DNA from: an uncultured Chlorobiaceae bacterium | GTDB lineage: Bacteria; Bacteroidota; Chlorobiia; Chlorobiales; Chlorobiaceae | DNA length: 64,000 bases | Assembly (NCBI GenBank): GCA_903895195.1 | Contig: CAITSZ010000011.1 | Coordinates: 62,001-126,000, forward strand | Direction of reading: 5' to 3' | Shown here: piece after piece, positions 39,053 through 47,273 of the stretch | Layout of the letters: every line of letters begins with the position of its first letter | How positions within the stretch are numbered: position 1 is the first letter of the stretch | Made by a program: the position numbers and the translations under genes | Notes under the pieces: model-generated | What the model was told of the DNA's origin: nothing | Seen by the model: the letters and a program-made list of their open reading frames with translations, nothing else | Databases searched by the model: none

Positions 39053-40258
39053 TTATTCTTTTCCAAGCACCCAGAGAACAACAGTTTCGTTATGAAATTT
39101 TACCGATGACAGTTCTTTTTTTGTTTTATCAATTGGGCCGATTTCTCCATAAGTATAAAATCCTATCAGCGGGACATCCATACCGATACTCTCACGGACG
39201 GCATCAACCTCCTCCTGGATTCGCCGCCCGAGAACAAGCTTTCTTCCAACACAGCTGAACATAATAATTGCCAGCGGAGTTGCTCCTGCAAGAGAGTTTT
39301 TTGCCTGGTCAGCAGCTTGCCTGGCTCCATTGATGATATCTCCCCTTGAGGCAGTTGTAAGCGTTACTTCACTGCCCTCAGGAATAGCCGCTGCCAGTGA
39401 AATTGTGCCTTTGTCATGATCCACTGATAAACCGCAGCGCAATTGATAAGTGTATTCACTGTTGCTGGATGGATTATTGTCGATAATCCCAAAGGGATAT
39501 TCCAGGCAGACGGCCGGAAGCCGTGCGGCTCTTTCTTTACCCAGAAAATCTTTATAAAGATCAAGAGCATTGGTGTGCTCAAACTCTTTAACAACATTTC
39601 CTTCAGATGATGTGCAGATAAAGCTGTTTCCAATCGATGTAAAACCGCTTCTGACACCTATACCTATTCTGAAACCCTTCTTTTTTATCACCATCAGACC
39701 TGCGATGGCGTCTTTATATACCATCCCGTTATAATACTGAAACGTATTCTCGAACCTTTCGTCATCGCCAAGGTAGCCGCCGGTAATCTCAAAATCTTTA
39801 CCCAGAACAGCCTGCAGTCCTTCAATCACCTTAAGACCATCACCACCCATTCCGTTAGGAAACACCAGAAGAGATGCATCAGGATCAAACGGGGCTTTGC
39901 TGAGAATATCATTCGCCATAGACTCACTGCATGCAGCTTCATTACTGCTCATATTCTGACCTATACCTGTAACAAATTCCAGATCTTCATTACTGAGTGA
40001 CATGACAACTACTGATCCTGTCGAAAAACCGGCCGAAGATATCTCTCCGGCAGTTGTTCCTCCAACCATTGGGATCTCTTTGGCAACTGACGAAATGCCA
40101 GCAAGAAGTTCACAATGATTAAACCGCATCGCACCAAAAACAATCAGTACCTTGGGAGCTCCGTCATGCTTTCCAATAGCATTCTGCGCAGCTTCTTTCC
40201 CTGCAGCAAATGAATCTGCAAGATTACTGAACCCTATTCCGATAGTATTGTTTGACAT
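39053..40258 (-). CDS. FIST-domain sensory protein
   Basis: A 401-residue protein from the ATG at 40258 (ribosome-binding site GGCGGAA about nine bases upstream); a longer TTG-type start is not needed. It carries a FIST N domain (about residues 20-220) and a FIST C domain (about 235-380). The family is thought to bind small ligands, possibly amino acids, in signalling. The gene is adjacent to the hybrid kinase and on the same strand, so it may deliver a signal to it. No DNA-binding or membrane segment is seen. Confidence 0.85.
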   Translation of the reverse strand: MSNNTIGIGFSNLADSFAAGKEAAQNAIGKHDGAPKVLIVFGAMRFNHCELLAGISSVAKEIPMVGGTTAGEISSAGFSTGSVVVMSLSNEDLEFVTGIGQNMSSNEAACSESMANDILSKAPFDPDASLLVFPNGMGGDGLKVIEGLQAVLGKDFEITGGYLGDDERFENTFQYYNGMVYKDAIAGLMVIKKKGFRIGIGVRSGFTSIGNSFICTSSEGNVVKEFEHTNALDLYKDFLGKERAARLPAVCLEYPFGIIDNNPSSNSEYTYQLRCGLSVDHDKGTISLAAAIPEGSEVTLTTASRGDIINGARQAADQAKNSLAGATPLAIIMFSCVGRKLVLGRRIQEEVDAVRESIGMDVPLIGFYTYGEIGPIDKTKKELSSVKFHNETVVLWVLGKE

Positions 40259-40492
40259 AGAAAGCGTTCCGCCAAGTATCAATAGATTAACAGAATATGG
40301 AGATGTGAGTGTAAACTTTCTGTATTCCTTCTGACTTTCTGATAATACGCCCTTTATGGTGCGTAATGTCAAAAGCTACTGGCACACTCCAGCTTGAAAC
40401 ATCAATAATGGGGGGTAACTTCTCTAATATACAATCAATGCTGGCACTCTTCAGTGAAATTTTCGAAAGAAATGCACTCCTGGATATATGCC

Positions 40493-40517
40493 GGAACAGA
40501 GATTTCGACTCTGTTCC
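40493..40517. repeat. Hairpin upstream of the FIST gene
   Basis: GGAACAGAG at 40493-40501 pairs perfectly with CTCTGTTCC at 40509-40517 across a seven-base loop (ATTTCGA). It lies about 240 bases before the FIST start codon. A weak T-run follows on the + strand only, which is the wrong direction for the local genes. Confidence 0.6.
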
Positions 40518-40559
40518 AGATTGATTTTTCAATGTATGCTGAGGGGGTGCGTAATGTGA

Positions 40560-40595
40560 TCAAACTTCTGGTTTCGGGTGAAACCAGAAGTTTGA
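40560..40595. repeat. 16-bp perfect hairpin past the HTH gene
   Basis: CAAACTTCTGGTTTC at 40561-40575 pairs with GAAACCAGAAGTTTG at 40580-40594, with a four-base loop GGGT; a T-A pair extends it to 40560-40595. There is no T-run on the leftward strand, so it is not a textbook terminator. It lies 28 bases past the HTH gene stop. Confidence 0.65.
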
Positions 40596-40622
40596 ATAGT
40601 CACAGTCAGCAGTGCTTATCCA

Positions 40623-41126
40623 TTAAAAGGACATAGATAGCTCAGAAAGGTAGGTCTTGATTGACTGGTGTTTGCCAAGGCCAAGTTTCTTATGCATTCT
40701 GTAACGTATGCTTTCCATACCTCTTGTCGATATACCGACAGAACGGGCAATCTCAATAGTGTCATAATTCAATTTTACAAGCAGGCTTATTCTAAGTTCA
40801 CGCTGGTTGAGGTTGGGGTGCTTTTTCTGAAGTCTTGACAGAAAAATAGAGTCAGTTTCAGTCAGCTCAATGTTGAGTCGCTTTTCGATTGTTTCGGTCT
40901 CAATCAAGCTGAGGCATGAGTCAGTCATAAGTCTCTTGACGCCGGCATCAATTTCCAATGCATATATCTGGTCAAGAAGATTCCGCAAGGCATTGGTTTT
41001 TTCTGCGATTGCAGTAGAAACTCTTGTGAGTTCCATATCCTGAGTTGCAACTCTCGTCTTTAAAGCAGCGATCTCCTTTTCGAAATCAAGAGTTGACTTT
41101 TGGCTCTGTATTGCTTCTGTTTTCAT
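40623..41126 (-). CDS. Coiled-coil protein with LuxR-type HTH
   Basis: A 167-residue protein from the ATG at 41126; an upstream in-frame start at 41174 would add 16 residues. Residues 10-70 are a coiled coil. The C-terminal HTH carries NQRELRISLLVKLNYDTIEIARSVGISTRGMESIRYRMHKKLGL, read here in parts: LNQRELRISLLV, EIARSVGIS and RYRMHKKLGL. This is the LuxR/GerE fold seen at the C-terminus of larger Bacteroidetes regulators. It has no receiver domain, so it may respond through the coiled coil or be a phosphorylation-independent partner of the kinase next to it. Confidence 0.8.
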   Translation of the reverse strand: MKTEAIQSQKSTLDFEKEIAALKTRVATQDMELTRVSTAIAEKTNALRNLLDQIYALEIDAGVKRLMTDSCLSLIETETIEKRLNIELTETDSIFLSRLQKKHPNLNQRELRISLLVKLNYDTIEIARSVGISTRGMESIRYRMHKKLGLGKHQSIKTYLSELSMSF

Positions 41127-41467
41127 TGTGTTATCATGTGGGTTATTCAATGTTCGAAGTAATGTAAACGGCAAGTGAGCTTATATATTCCTCCGCATGC
41201 TTCCAATTATCCGAATAAAAGTAATCATCACTTCCTCGACGTATTCAAGGCTGTAATATCGATTTATTTTCTAAAATACCAATGAAATTCGTTTTTTCTG
41301 CATAAAAACACTCTTTTCATGGTTTAAGTACGTCGAAAAAAGAAATTGCGTTATTCGTTCCTGCTGCCGTATTTTCTTTTCTGGTAAGCTATTACACACT
41401 TTTTGGTGCAAATTCATTTTTCAGCGGGGCTCTGTTATTTTGTTCTTAAAGTCTAAATGAACAGCTT
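41127..41467. promoter_or_regulatory. AT-rich divergent intergenic region
   Basis: This gap separates the HTH gene (leftward) from the phosphatase gene (rightward). I found no gene in it. Widely spaced inverted arms TCGACGTA (41236-41243) and TACGTCGA (41329-41336) could be two halves of a regulator site. No clear -35/-10 pair was assigned. Confidence 0.35.
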
Positions 41468-41971
41468 ATGTCCATCAGTGTTATTTTTATCTGTTATGAA
41501 AATATCTGTCGTTCTCCGATGGCAGAAGGAATATTTTCCTCTCTGCTGGCAAGGCATAATCTTCAGCATATATTTTCGGTCAGTTCCGCAGGTACCGTCA
41601 ACTACCAGCAAGGCTCTGCTCCTGACTATCGGGCAATAGAAGCACTTTCCGCTTTTGGTATTGATATTTCTTCAGTTCGTGCGCGCTGTACAGATGATCT
41701 GGATCTTTATGCCTACGACTGGATATTTGTGATGGATCATGACAATTATGAAGAAATATGCAGCTCGTTCATTTCTGCCGAAAGGCCAAGGGTGCATATG
41801 GTTATGGATTTTGTTGACGGTCGTTCCGGCGAGGAAATCACTGACCCTTATTATGGCACCGCTAAAGAATTTGAAAGGGTAATGAGCGATCTTTTCATTG
41901 CATCTGAACAGATTCTTTCCCGGATTTTTGAAGAATACCCTCTTGTCGAATTAGAGGTCTTCGGGGAATAA
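41468..41971 (+). CDS. Low-molecular-weight protein tyrosine phosphatase-like
   Basis: A 167-residue protein with the LMW phosphatase C-x5-R loop at the N-terminus: C9 and R15 in FICYENICRSPMAEG. The third position of the loop, normally Gly (CxGNxCR), is Glu here. The acid Asp is in DPYYGTAKEFE (about residue 135), and SSAGTVNYQQGSAPD follows the family pattern. It could act on protein or on low-molecular substrates, and 32 bases later comes a lipid-kinase-like gene. Confidence 0.82.
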   Translation: MSISVIFICYENICRSPMAEGIFSSLLARHNLQHIFSVSSAGTVNYQQGSAPDYRAIEALSAFGIDISSVRARCTDDLDLYAYDWIFVMDHDNYEEICSSFISAERPRVHMVMDFVDGRSGEEITDPYYGTAKEFERVMSDLFIASEQILSRIFEEYPLVELEVFGE

Positions 41972-42003
41972 CATAACACTCTTCTTTTTTTCTCTATTCA
42001 CTT

Positions 42004-42930
42004 ATGATAAAGCGCTCCCGCTACCTTTTTATTTTTAATCCTACAGCTAATAAAGGTCGTGCTGCCGGCAGGGTTTCCTGGCTTAATGCACTTCTTGCAG
42101 GGCATAAAGAGTCCTCAATGGTTACCACTACTCATGCAGGACATGCGGAAGATATTGCCCGTTCCTCTATTCCTGAACAGCAATGCCTGATTTCATGTGG
42201 TGGCGACGGGACTCTTCATGAAGTAGTTAATGGTGTGGCGGAAACAGAGATAACGGTTGGGATTCTGCCTATAGGTTCAGCTAATGATTTCATTAAAACG
42301 CTGAATCCTTCCTACACCGCAACTACCGGTATCAGCCATTTTTATAATGCACAGAGTAAAAAAGTTGATCTGGGGAGTGTCTCATTCGGTAAAACTGATC
42401 ACAGGTATTTTATCAACTCCCTTGGTCTTGGTTTCACAGGCAGGGTAGCCAAAGCTGTTAAAGGTGCTCCATGGCTGAAAGGGGAGCTCTCTTACGTGTA
42501 TGCACTTTTAAGTGTGCTTGCCGGGTATGCCTCTGTAGACATGCAGATTAAAATAACACTGGAAGACTCCTTTATGGAGCTTCACGGGCCTGTTTTTGCT
42601 TTTTCCGTGTTAAATGGCAAAATCGAAGGGGGCAAATTCAAGATTTCACCTCATTCAGAACTCTCCGACGGGTTGCTTGATGTGTGTATTCTCAAGGCAG
42701 TCACTAAACTTGAATTTTTCCTCTATGTGCTCAAGTATATTAACGGCACCCATATCACCGATCCAAAGGTGATTTATTGCAAGGCGAAGGCTGTTGAACT
42801 CACAATGCCGACTACAGATGTCATGCATCTGGATGGAGAGGTTTATGATAACATTCAAGGAAAAATCAAAATTTCCGTTGTTCCGGAAGGACTCTCAATG
42901 CTCTATGACCAGCCTCTATCAGAGAGATAA
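42004..42930 (+). CDS. Diacylglycerol kinase catalytic domain protein (YegS/BmrU type)
   Basis: A 308-residue lipid kinase-like protein. The nucleotide-binding motif is CGGDGTLHEVVNG near residue 65, with FNPTANKGRA near 12. PIGSANDFIKTLNP and the C-terminal beta-sandwich with LLDVCILKA and LDGEVYDN are typical. Members phosphorylate diacylglycerol, sphingosine or related lipids; this one cannot be specified. Confidence 0.88.
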   Translation: MIKRSRYLFIFNPTANKGRAAGRVSWLNALLAGHKESSMVTTTHAGHAEDIARSSIPEQQCLISCGGDGTLHEVVNGVAETEITVGILPIGSANDFIKTLNPSYTATTGISHFYNAQSKKVDLGSVSFGKTDHRYFINSLGLGFTGRVAKAVKGAPWLKGELSYVYALLSVLAGYASVDMQIKITLEDSFMELHGPVFAFSVLNGKIEGGKFKISPHSELSDGLLDVCILKAVTKLEFFLYVLKYINGTHITDPKVIYCKAKAVELTMPTTDVMHLDGEVYDNIQGKIKISVVPEGLSMLYDQPLSER

Positions 42931-43152
42931 AGAGCGTTTCAGGGAGATCATAATCTCAGGTAATGACGCTTCGTGTAAGAAGACTGTTAACTTATTCCAG
43001 GGAAAGATTAAAGGGCGCTAGCTAAGCCGACTTTTTTTATATTTATTCTGCAAACCGATGAATAAATGCTCAAAATTTCTCAATTTCAGGGATAGAACAA
43101 AGTAGGATAGTACGCCAATACCTGCGGCTTATAACCAAACTCAAACTGTGTT

Positions 43153-43731
43153 ATGAAAAATTATCTTTCCATTCTTTGTGTCTCTTTTTTTATGGGGATG
43201 CTCGCTCTCTCGGCTCAAGCTGTTGATACTCCATATTACGTAAGCGGCAATATCGGGGCATCTTTGTTCAGTAACATAACACTCAATAATCCGGCCACAC
43301 AAATCCAGCAAGGGACATTTCCGACAAGCGCCAGTTATGCTGTTGAGAGTGCTTTGGGACGAGACTTTGATGGTTTCCGGGTAGAAGTGGAAGCTGGTCT
43401 TCAGCAAAACAAAACCACCCGGATTGGAGCGATTAACGTGGTCTCCGTTCTGTTTAATGGTTACTATGATTTCAGTGATCCGGATGAACTAAGTCCTTAT
43501 GTTACTGCCGGTATTGGATATGCAGGTGTCACTGCTGTCAATTATGTAAGCAGTTCAGTGCTTGGTTATCAGGTCGGTGCCGGTGTTCTCATTCCGATCA
43601 GTGAGATAGCGGCGATTGATCTCCGGTACCGCTATTTTGGAACCGGTACCTGCAATTTTATTGATAACAGTAGCGAGTTCAAATTATCAGGCAGCAGCGT
43701 TCTGGTCGGGTTGAAATTAAAGATGAGATAA
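43153..43731 (+). CDS. Outer-membrane beta-barrel protein (opacity/porin-like)
   Basis: A 192-residue exported protein. Signal peptide: MKNYLSILCVSFFMGMLALSAQA, likely cut before VDTPYY. The mature part is about 170 residues of alternating strands with glycines and aromatic residues (FRVEVEAGLQQN, SPYVTAGIGYAGV, LRYRYFGTG), as in eight-stranded OmpA/Opa-like barrels. The last residue is Arg rather than Phe. The function is unknown. It stands alone. Confidence 0.75.
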   Translation: MKNYLSILCVSFFMGMLALSAQAVDTPYYVSGNIGASLFSNITLNNPATQIQQGTFPTSASYAVESALGRDFDGFRVEVEAGLQQNKTTRIGAINVVSVLFNGYYDFSDPDELSPYVTAGIGYAGVTAVNYVSSSVLGYQVGAGVLIPISEIAAIDLRYRYFGTGTCNFIDNSSEFKLSGSSVLVGLKLKMR

Positions 43732-43806
43732 GAGCAGCACTGCTTCCTGTCGGGTACTGTAATATTCAGCTGCTGGCAATAAAAAGTAACATAGGTCACA
43801 TACTAA

Positions 43807-45057
43807 ATGCAGGTAATTGTTTTTGAAGATATCAGGGTTCTTGAGCTCAAGCCCCTTGTGAACCTTAAGCCGGTGTATGGACTCTATACCGGCTTTCGTT
43901 CACTTCAGGCAAAACTCGAGCACTCGATCAAGGGGCGAGTGAAGCTCACCTGGCATCTGCGTCGCTATCTTGCTCCATATTATGCAGAACAGCATCCGGC
44001 TTTAGTGATCAACAAGGTTGAAGAGGATGAGGTGCTGCTGGTTAACGGCCGACTGGTCTGTAGTGAGGCAGTCATGGCAATGATAACTGAGAGTGCCATT
44101 GAACCCGGTAAAGCGTATTTGCAGGAAGATGATCTTCTTTTTGCCAGGGTTCATCGCCGTTTTATTGAAGATGAACGTGGCTTGATGCCCGATCTGATTG
44201 ATACATCCCGTCTGGCCGCAGAACTTGCGAGTGAATCGGTCACCGGTTTCCGGATCATTCGCCATATCTGGGATGTGATAGCGTTCCATCCTGACGAAAT
44301 GCTGCGTGATGCTGAAACGCTTGAACTTGGCCATATTGCAGGCAACGTCCACCCCTCTGCTGCTCTGGTCAACCCTTCAAACATCTATGTGGCCCCAGGA
44401 GCAGTCGTGCGCGCTGGTGCAGTGCTTGATGCCGATGATGGATTTGTGGCTGTCGGGGAGGGAGCGATTGTTGATCCACTTGCGGTGCTGATGCAGAATG
44501 TCTGTCTGGCTCCCCGTTCCAGGGTTAAAAGTGGTGCTAATCTCTATAGTAATGTATACGTAGGAACGGCCTCTAAAATCGGAGGAGAGGTCGAGGGCTC
44601 AATTATTGAGCCGTTTGCGAACAAGCAGCATGATGGTTTTCTGGGGCACTCCTATATCTCTTCCTGGTGCAATCTCGGCGCAGGGACGAATACGAGCGAT
44701 TTAAAAAATAACTACAGTCCGATAAAGCTTCTTCTCAATGGTAGAGATGAGATGACAGGACTCCAGTTTCTTGGGCTGTTGATGGCTGATCACGGTAAAA
44801 GTTCCATCAACTCCATGTTTAATACTGGAACCGTGGTTGGCACAGCTGCCAATGTGTTCAACGCCGGATTTCCTCCAAAAGAGGTTAGTTCTTTTTCTTG
44901 GGGTGGAAGCGCCGGTTTTGAACCCTATGCTATTGAAAAAGCCGTTGAAACAGCAAAGAAGGTTATGGCGCGCCGCAATATACTGATGAGCAGCGCTTAT
45001 GAGTCCATGTTGCGTTTCGTTGCTGCAGCCCAGAGCAGGGACTCTTTATTTGTATAA
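43807..45057 (+). CDS. GlmU-like sugar nucleotidyltransferase
   Basis: A 416-residue protein. Residues 1-170 resemble the NTP_transf_4 / GlmU N-terminal type of the Bacteroidetes/Chlorobi. The C-terminal half (about 190-380) is a left-handed beta-helix of hexapeptide repeats, with IGGEVEGSIIEPFANKQHD, SWCNLGAGTNTSDLKNNY and the start of a GlmU acetyltransferase-like motif. It may activate or modify a sugar for cell-envelope polymers. Substrate unknown. A glutamine amidotransferase gene follows 19 bases later. Confidence 0.82.
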   Translation: MQVIVFEDIRVLELKPLVNLKPVYGLYTGFRSLQAKLEHSIKGRVKLTWHLRRYLAPYYAEQHPALVINKVEEDEVLLVNGRLVCSEAVMAMITESAIEPGKAYLQEDDLLFARVHRRFIEDERGLMPDLIDTSRLAAELASESVTGFRIIRHIWDVIAFHPDEMLRDAETLELGHIAGNVHPSAALVNPSNIYVAPGAVVRAGAVLDADDGFVAVGEGAIVDPLAVLMQNVCLAPRSRVKSGANLYSNVYVGTASKIGGEVEGSIIEPFANKQHDGFLGHSYISSWCNLGAGTNTSDLKNNYSPIKLLLNGRDEMTGLQFLGLLMADHGKSSINSMFNTGTVVGTAANVFNAGFPPKEVSSFSWGGSAGFEPYAIEKAVETAKKVMARRNILMSSAYESMLRFVAAAQSRDSLFV

Positions 45058-45076
45058 CTTCTAAGTATGAGTATGC

Positions 45077-45640
45077 ATGATTCTTGTCGTCGATAATTAT
45101 GATTCTTTCACCTATAACCTGGTGCAATATATTGGTGAATCCGGGGAAACTGTAGAGGTATATCGCAACGATGAACTTTCTGTTGCTGAAATTATAGAGC
45201 GTAATCCTGAAAAGATTGTTATTTCTCCAGGTCCCGGTACTCCTGATGATGCCGGTGTGTCTGTGCCATTGATTCTTGCTGTATCGGGCAGCATCCCTCT
45301 TTTGGGGGTATGTCTTGGGCATCAGTCTATCGGTGCCGCCCTTGGTGGAAAAGTGGTACGGGCAGCAAATATCATGCATGGCAAAACCTCAATGGTCTAC
45401 CATGACGACAAGGGGATATTCAGCGGTATTGAAAATCCATTTGTAGCTACCAGATATCACTCTCTCATCGTTGAGAGGGAAACACTTCCCGATACCCTCT
45501 CTATTCGTGCATGGACTGAAGACGGGGTGATCATGGGAATGGATTCAGAGAAACTGCTTCTCTACGGTGTTCAGTTTCATCCCGAATCCATCATGACAAG
45601 TGAAGGGAAAAAAATTATCAGGAATTTTCTGGAACTGTAA
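45077..45640 (+). CDS. Anthranilate/aminodeoxychorismate synthase component II
   Basis: A 187-residue class-I glutamine amidotransferase of the TrpG/PabA type. The triad is visible: Cys in [10 protein letters not shown] near residue 79, and His and Glu in [10 protein letters not shown] near 170. It starts with [16 protein letters not shown]. It supplies ammonia to a TrpE- or PabB-type partner, which is not in the window, so trpG and pabA cannot be told apart. Confidence 0.9.
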   Translation: MILVVDNYDSFTYNLVQYIGESGETVEVYRNDELSVAEIIERNPEKIVISPGPGTPDDAGVSVPLILAVSGSIPLLGVCLGHQSIGAALGGKVVRAANIMHGKTSMVYHDDKGIFSGIENPFVATRYHSLIVERETLPDTLSIRAWTEDGVIMGMDSEKLLLYGVQFHPESIMTSEGKKIIRNFLEL

Positions 45641-45667
45641 CCGTTGATATTGTGAGGATAAAAGTAA

Positions 45668-46405
45668 ATGGATATTTATCGTCCGGCTTCAGAAAAAGAG
45701 GATCACGGCTTAAGTAAGCCTCTTCTGCCTATTCCCGCTGTCAACCGGGAAAGTGACTTTATGGCTGATGGCTGGCGGGTGTTCAAAATCATGGCAGAAT
45801 TTGTCAGTGGTTTTGAAATGATGTCAGATGCCGGCCCTGCAGTTACCGTGTTCGGTTCAACAAGGGTTCCCGCTGGAAGTCCCGAATATACGCTCGCTGA
45901 AAAGGTAGGCCGTTTACTTGCTGCTGAGGGCTTTTCAGTTATAACTGGAGGCGGTCCAGGAGTTATGGAGGCTGTTAACAAAGGCGCTCAATCCGCTGGC
46001 GGCCCGTCAATCGGGTTTAATATCAAGCTTCCAAACCAGCAGGAACCGAATAAATACATCGATCATAATAAACTGGTGAGTTTTCAGTATTTCTTTGTCC
46101 GCAAGGTGATGTTTTTAAAATATGCCCAGGCATTCATTGCTTTGCCTGGCGGGTTTGGTACTCTTGATGAAATATCGGAAGCCATTACCATTATACAGAC
46201 AGGCAAAAGCGAACGGTTTCCTGTAATCCTGATCGGCAAGAGCTACTGGGAAGGGTTTTATCGCTGGATTCGCGATACCATGTTTGAGGAAAAAGGGTAC
46301 ATCAGCGCTGAAGATCTTGGATTTATTTATCTTGAGGACTCTCCTGAAAAAGCGATTGAGATCATCAAAGGGTTTTATCCTGACGGTTATACCCTGAATT
46401 TTTAA
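45668..46405 (+). CDS. LOG-family (TIGR00730) Rossmann-fold protein
   Basis: A 245-residue protein with the LOG motifs GGGPGVMEAVNKGA (about residue 97) and ALPGGFGTLDEI (about 158, form PGGxGTxxE). Characterised members remove ribose-5-phosphate from nucleotides. The first 40 residues are an extension over the core. The 3' end overlaps a convergent heme-protein gene by 41 bases. Confidence 0.88.
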   Translation: MDIYRPASEKEDHGLSKPLLPIPAVNRESDFMADGWRVFKIMAEFVSGFEMMSDAGPAVTVFGSTRVPAGSPEYTLAEKVGRLLAAEGFSVITGGGPGVMEAVNKGAQSAGGPSIGFNIKLPNQQEPNKYIDHNKLVSFQYFFVRKVMFLKYAQAFIALPGGFGTLDEISEAITIIQTGKSERFPVILIGKSYWEGFYRWIRDTMFEEKGYISAEDLGFIYLEDSPEKAIEIIKGFYPDGYTLNF

Positions 46406-46841
46406 TATGAGGTGATTGTTCATGTGCCGGCTTATTGAGCCACTCCATGATCATTGTTCTCTCCCGCGCGTCTAACTGCTTTTCAGGGTTGCAGATATAA
46501 TAAAACTGCCGGTGACGGGGGCCTTCCGCAATAACTTTTATGATTTCAGCCTGTTTAAGTTTTCTTTTTTCATTGTTCCATATAGAAAAATTCACAACAT
46601 TGCGACCTGTTGAGACTGTTGATGATAACATCCATGATATAGGAGCGATATAAGCAATGCCTCTCCACACGGTTTCATTGGAGTGGCAGTCGTAGCAGGC
46701 TTTTTTTAGAGAGTTCTTGACGGCGTATGGGGTTTGAATGTCAGAAACGACGGGTGGATTGATGCGGTTCAATGGTATAAACTGCATTATCATCAGAGAG
46801 AGAACAGACCAGCTGCCAATGGATTTTAAAGAGAGTGTCAT
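46365..46841 (-). CDS. Haem_bd-type c-heme protein
   Basis: A 158-residue protein. The N-terminus (LKSIGSWSVLSLMIMQFIPL) is a membrane anchor or signal. The c-type heme motif CYDCH (C-x2-C-H) is near residue 49 and is followed by the Haem_bd family pattern with ISWMLSSTV and GRNVVNFSIW. It is a candidate periplasmic electron-transfer or heme-sensing protein. It overlaps the 3' end of the LOG gene and is divergent from a HTH gene. Confidence 0.82.
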   Translation of the reverse strand: MTLSLKSIGSWSVLSLMIMQFIPLNRINPPVVSDIQTPYAVKNSLKKACYDCHSNETVWRGIAYIAPISWMLSSTVSTGRNVVNFSIWNNEKRKLKQAEIIKVIAEGPRHRQFYYICNPEKQLDARERTMIMEWLNKPAHEQSPHIKNSGYNRQDKTL

Positions 46842-46849
46842 TGTTTCGG

Positions 46850-46905
46850 GGAATATTCTGAATATAATTCCTATACTATTCCTTTAATCTCAAGATAGTG
46901 TTATC
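46850..46905. promoter_or_regulatory. Divergent promoter/operator region, heme protein and HTH regulator
   Basis: The 64-base gap holds the promoters of both genes. A perfect 8-bp palindrome GAATATTC (46851-46858) is followed directly by GAATATAATTC, which together form an imperfect inverted repeat. A TATACT (about 46872-46877) could be a -10 element for the rightward gene. Such a layout is common for a regulator that controls its neighbour; this is inference. Confidence 0.35.
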
Positions 46906-47250
46906 GTGATATTTCCCTGTGAAAAAGCCGTATGGTATTATCTTCCCCAAATCAGGGCTGATCTTGCTATCGAGCTTGTGAAGACGGGAATGACCCAGTC
47001 GCAGGCTTCAAAAAAACTTGGTGTTACTCCTGCAGCCGTATCACAGTATATCAACAAAAAAAGAGGGATTCAAACGCCAAAGAGCCGGATTTACCGTCAG
47101 GAGATAAAAGCGGCGGTTAAGAAAATCTGTGATGACGCCTCGCCTGATGACCTTCGCCTTATTGTGTGCAACTGTTGTCATATGATGCAGGAAGATGACA
47201 AAGAAAAGTCTGGTGAAGCTCAGTCCTGCGGTATGCATCCCGCGTCATGA
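46906..47250 (+). CDS. Small HTH regulator with cysteine-rich ends
   Basis: A 114-residue protein with a lambda-repressor-type HTH (about residues 25-60: GMTQSQASKKLGVTPAAVSQYINKK), similar to the COG2522-like archaeal-type regulators. Flanking cysteines are at the N-terminus (CEK) and toward the C-terminus (VCNCCHMM). These are candidate ligands for a metal or Fe-S cluster. The GTG start has only a weak ribosome-binding site. Next to a heme protein, redox or metal sensing is plausible but unshown. Confidence 0.75.
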   Translation: MIFPCEKAVWYYLPQIRADLAIELVKTGMTQSQASKKLGVTPAAVSQYINKKRGIQTPKSRIYRQEIKAAVKKICDDASPDDLRLIVCNCCHMMQEDDKEKSGEAQSCGMHPAS

Positions 47251-47273
47251 GAAGGGTGACCTATCTTTTCCCG

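Larger units (their letters stand above)
40259..40622. promoter_or_regulatory. Structured intergenic region upstream of the FIST gene
   Basis: This gap between the HTH gene and the FIST gene, both leftward, has no supported ORF. It contains two strong hairpins, described separately, and a 12-base direct repeat GGTGCGTAATGT at 40358-40369 and 40546-40557. The structure could be a terminator for the HTH transcript, a 5' leader for the FIST transcript or protein-binding sites. Confidence 0.5.
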
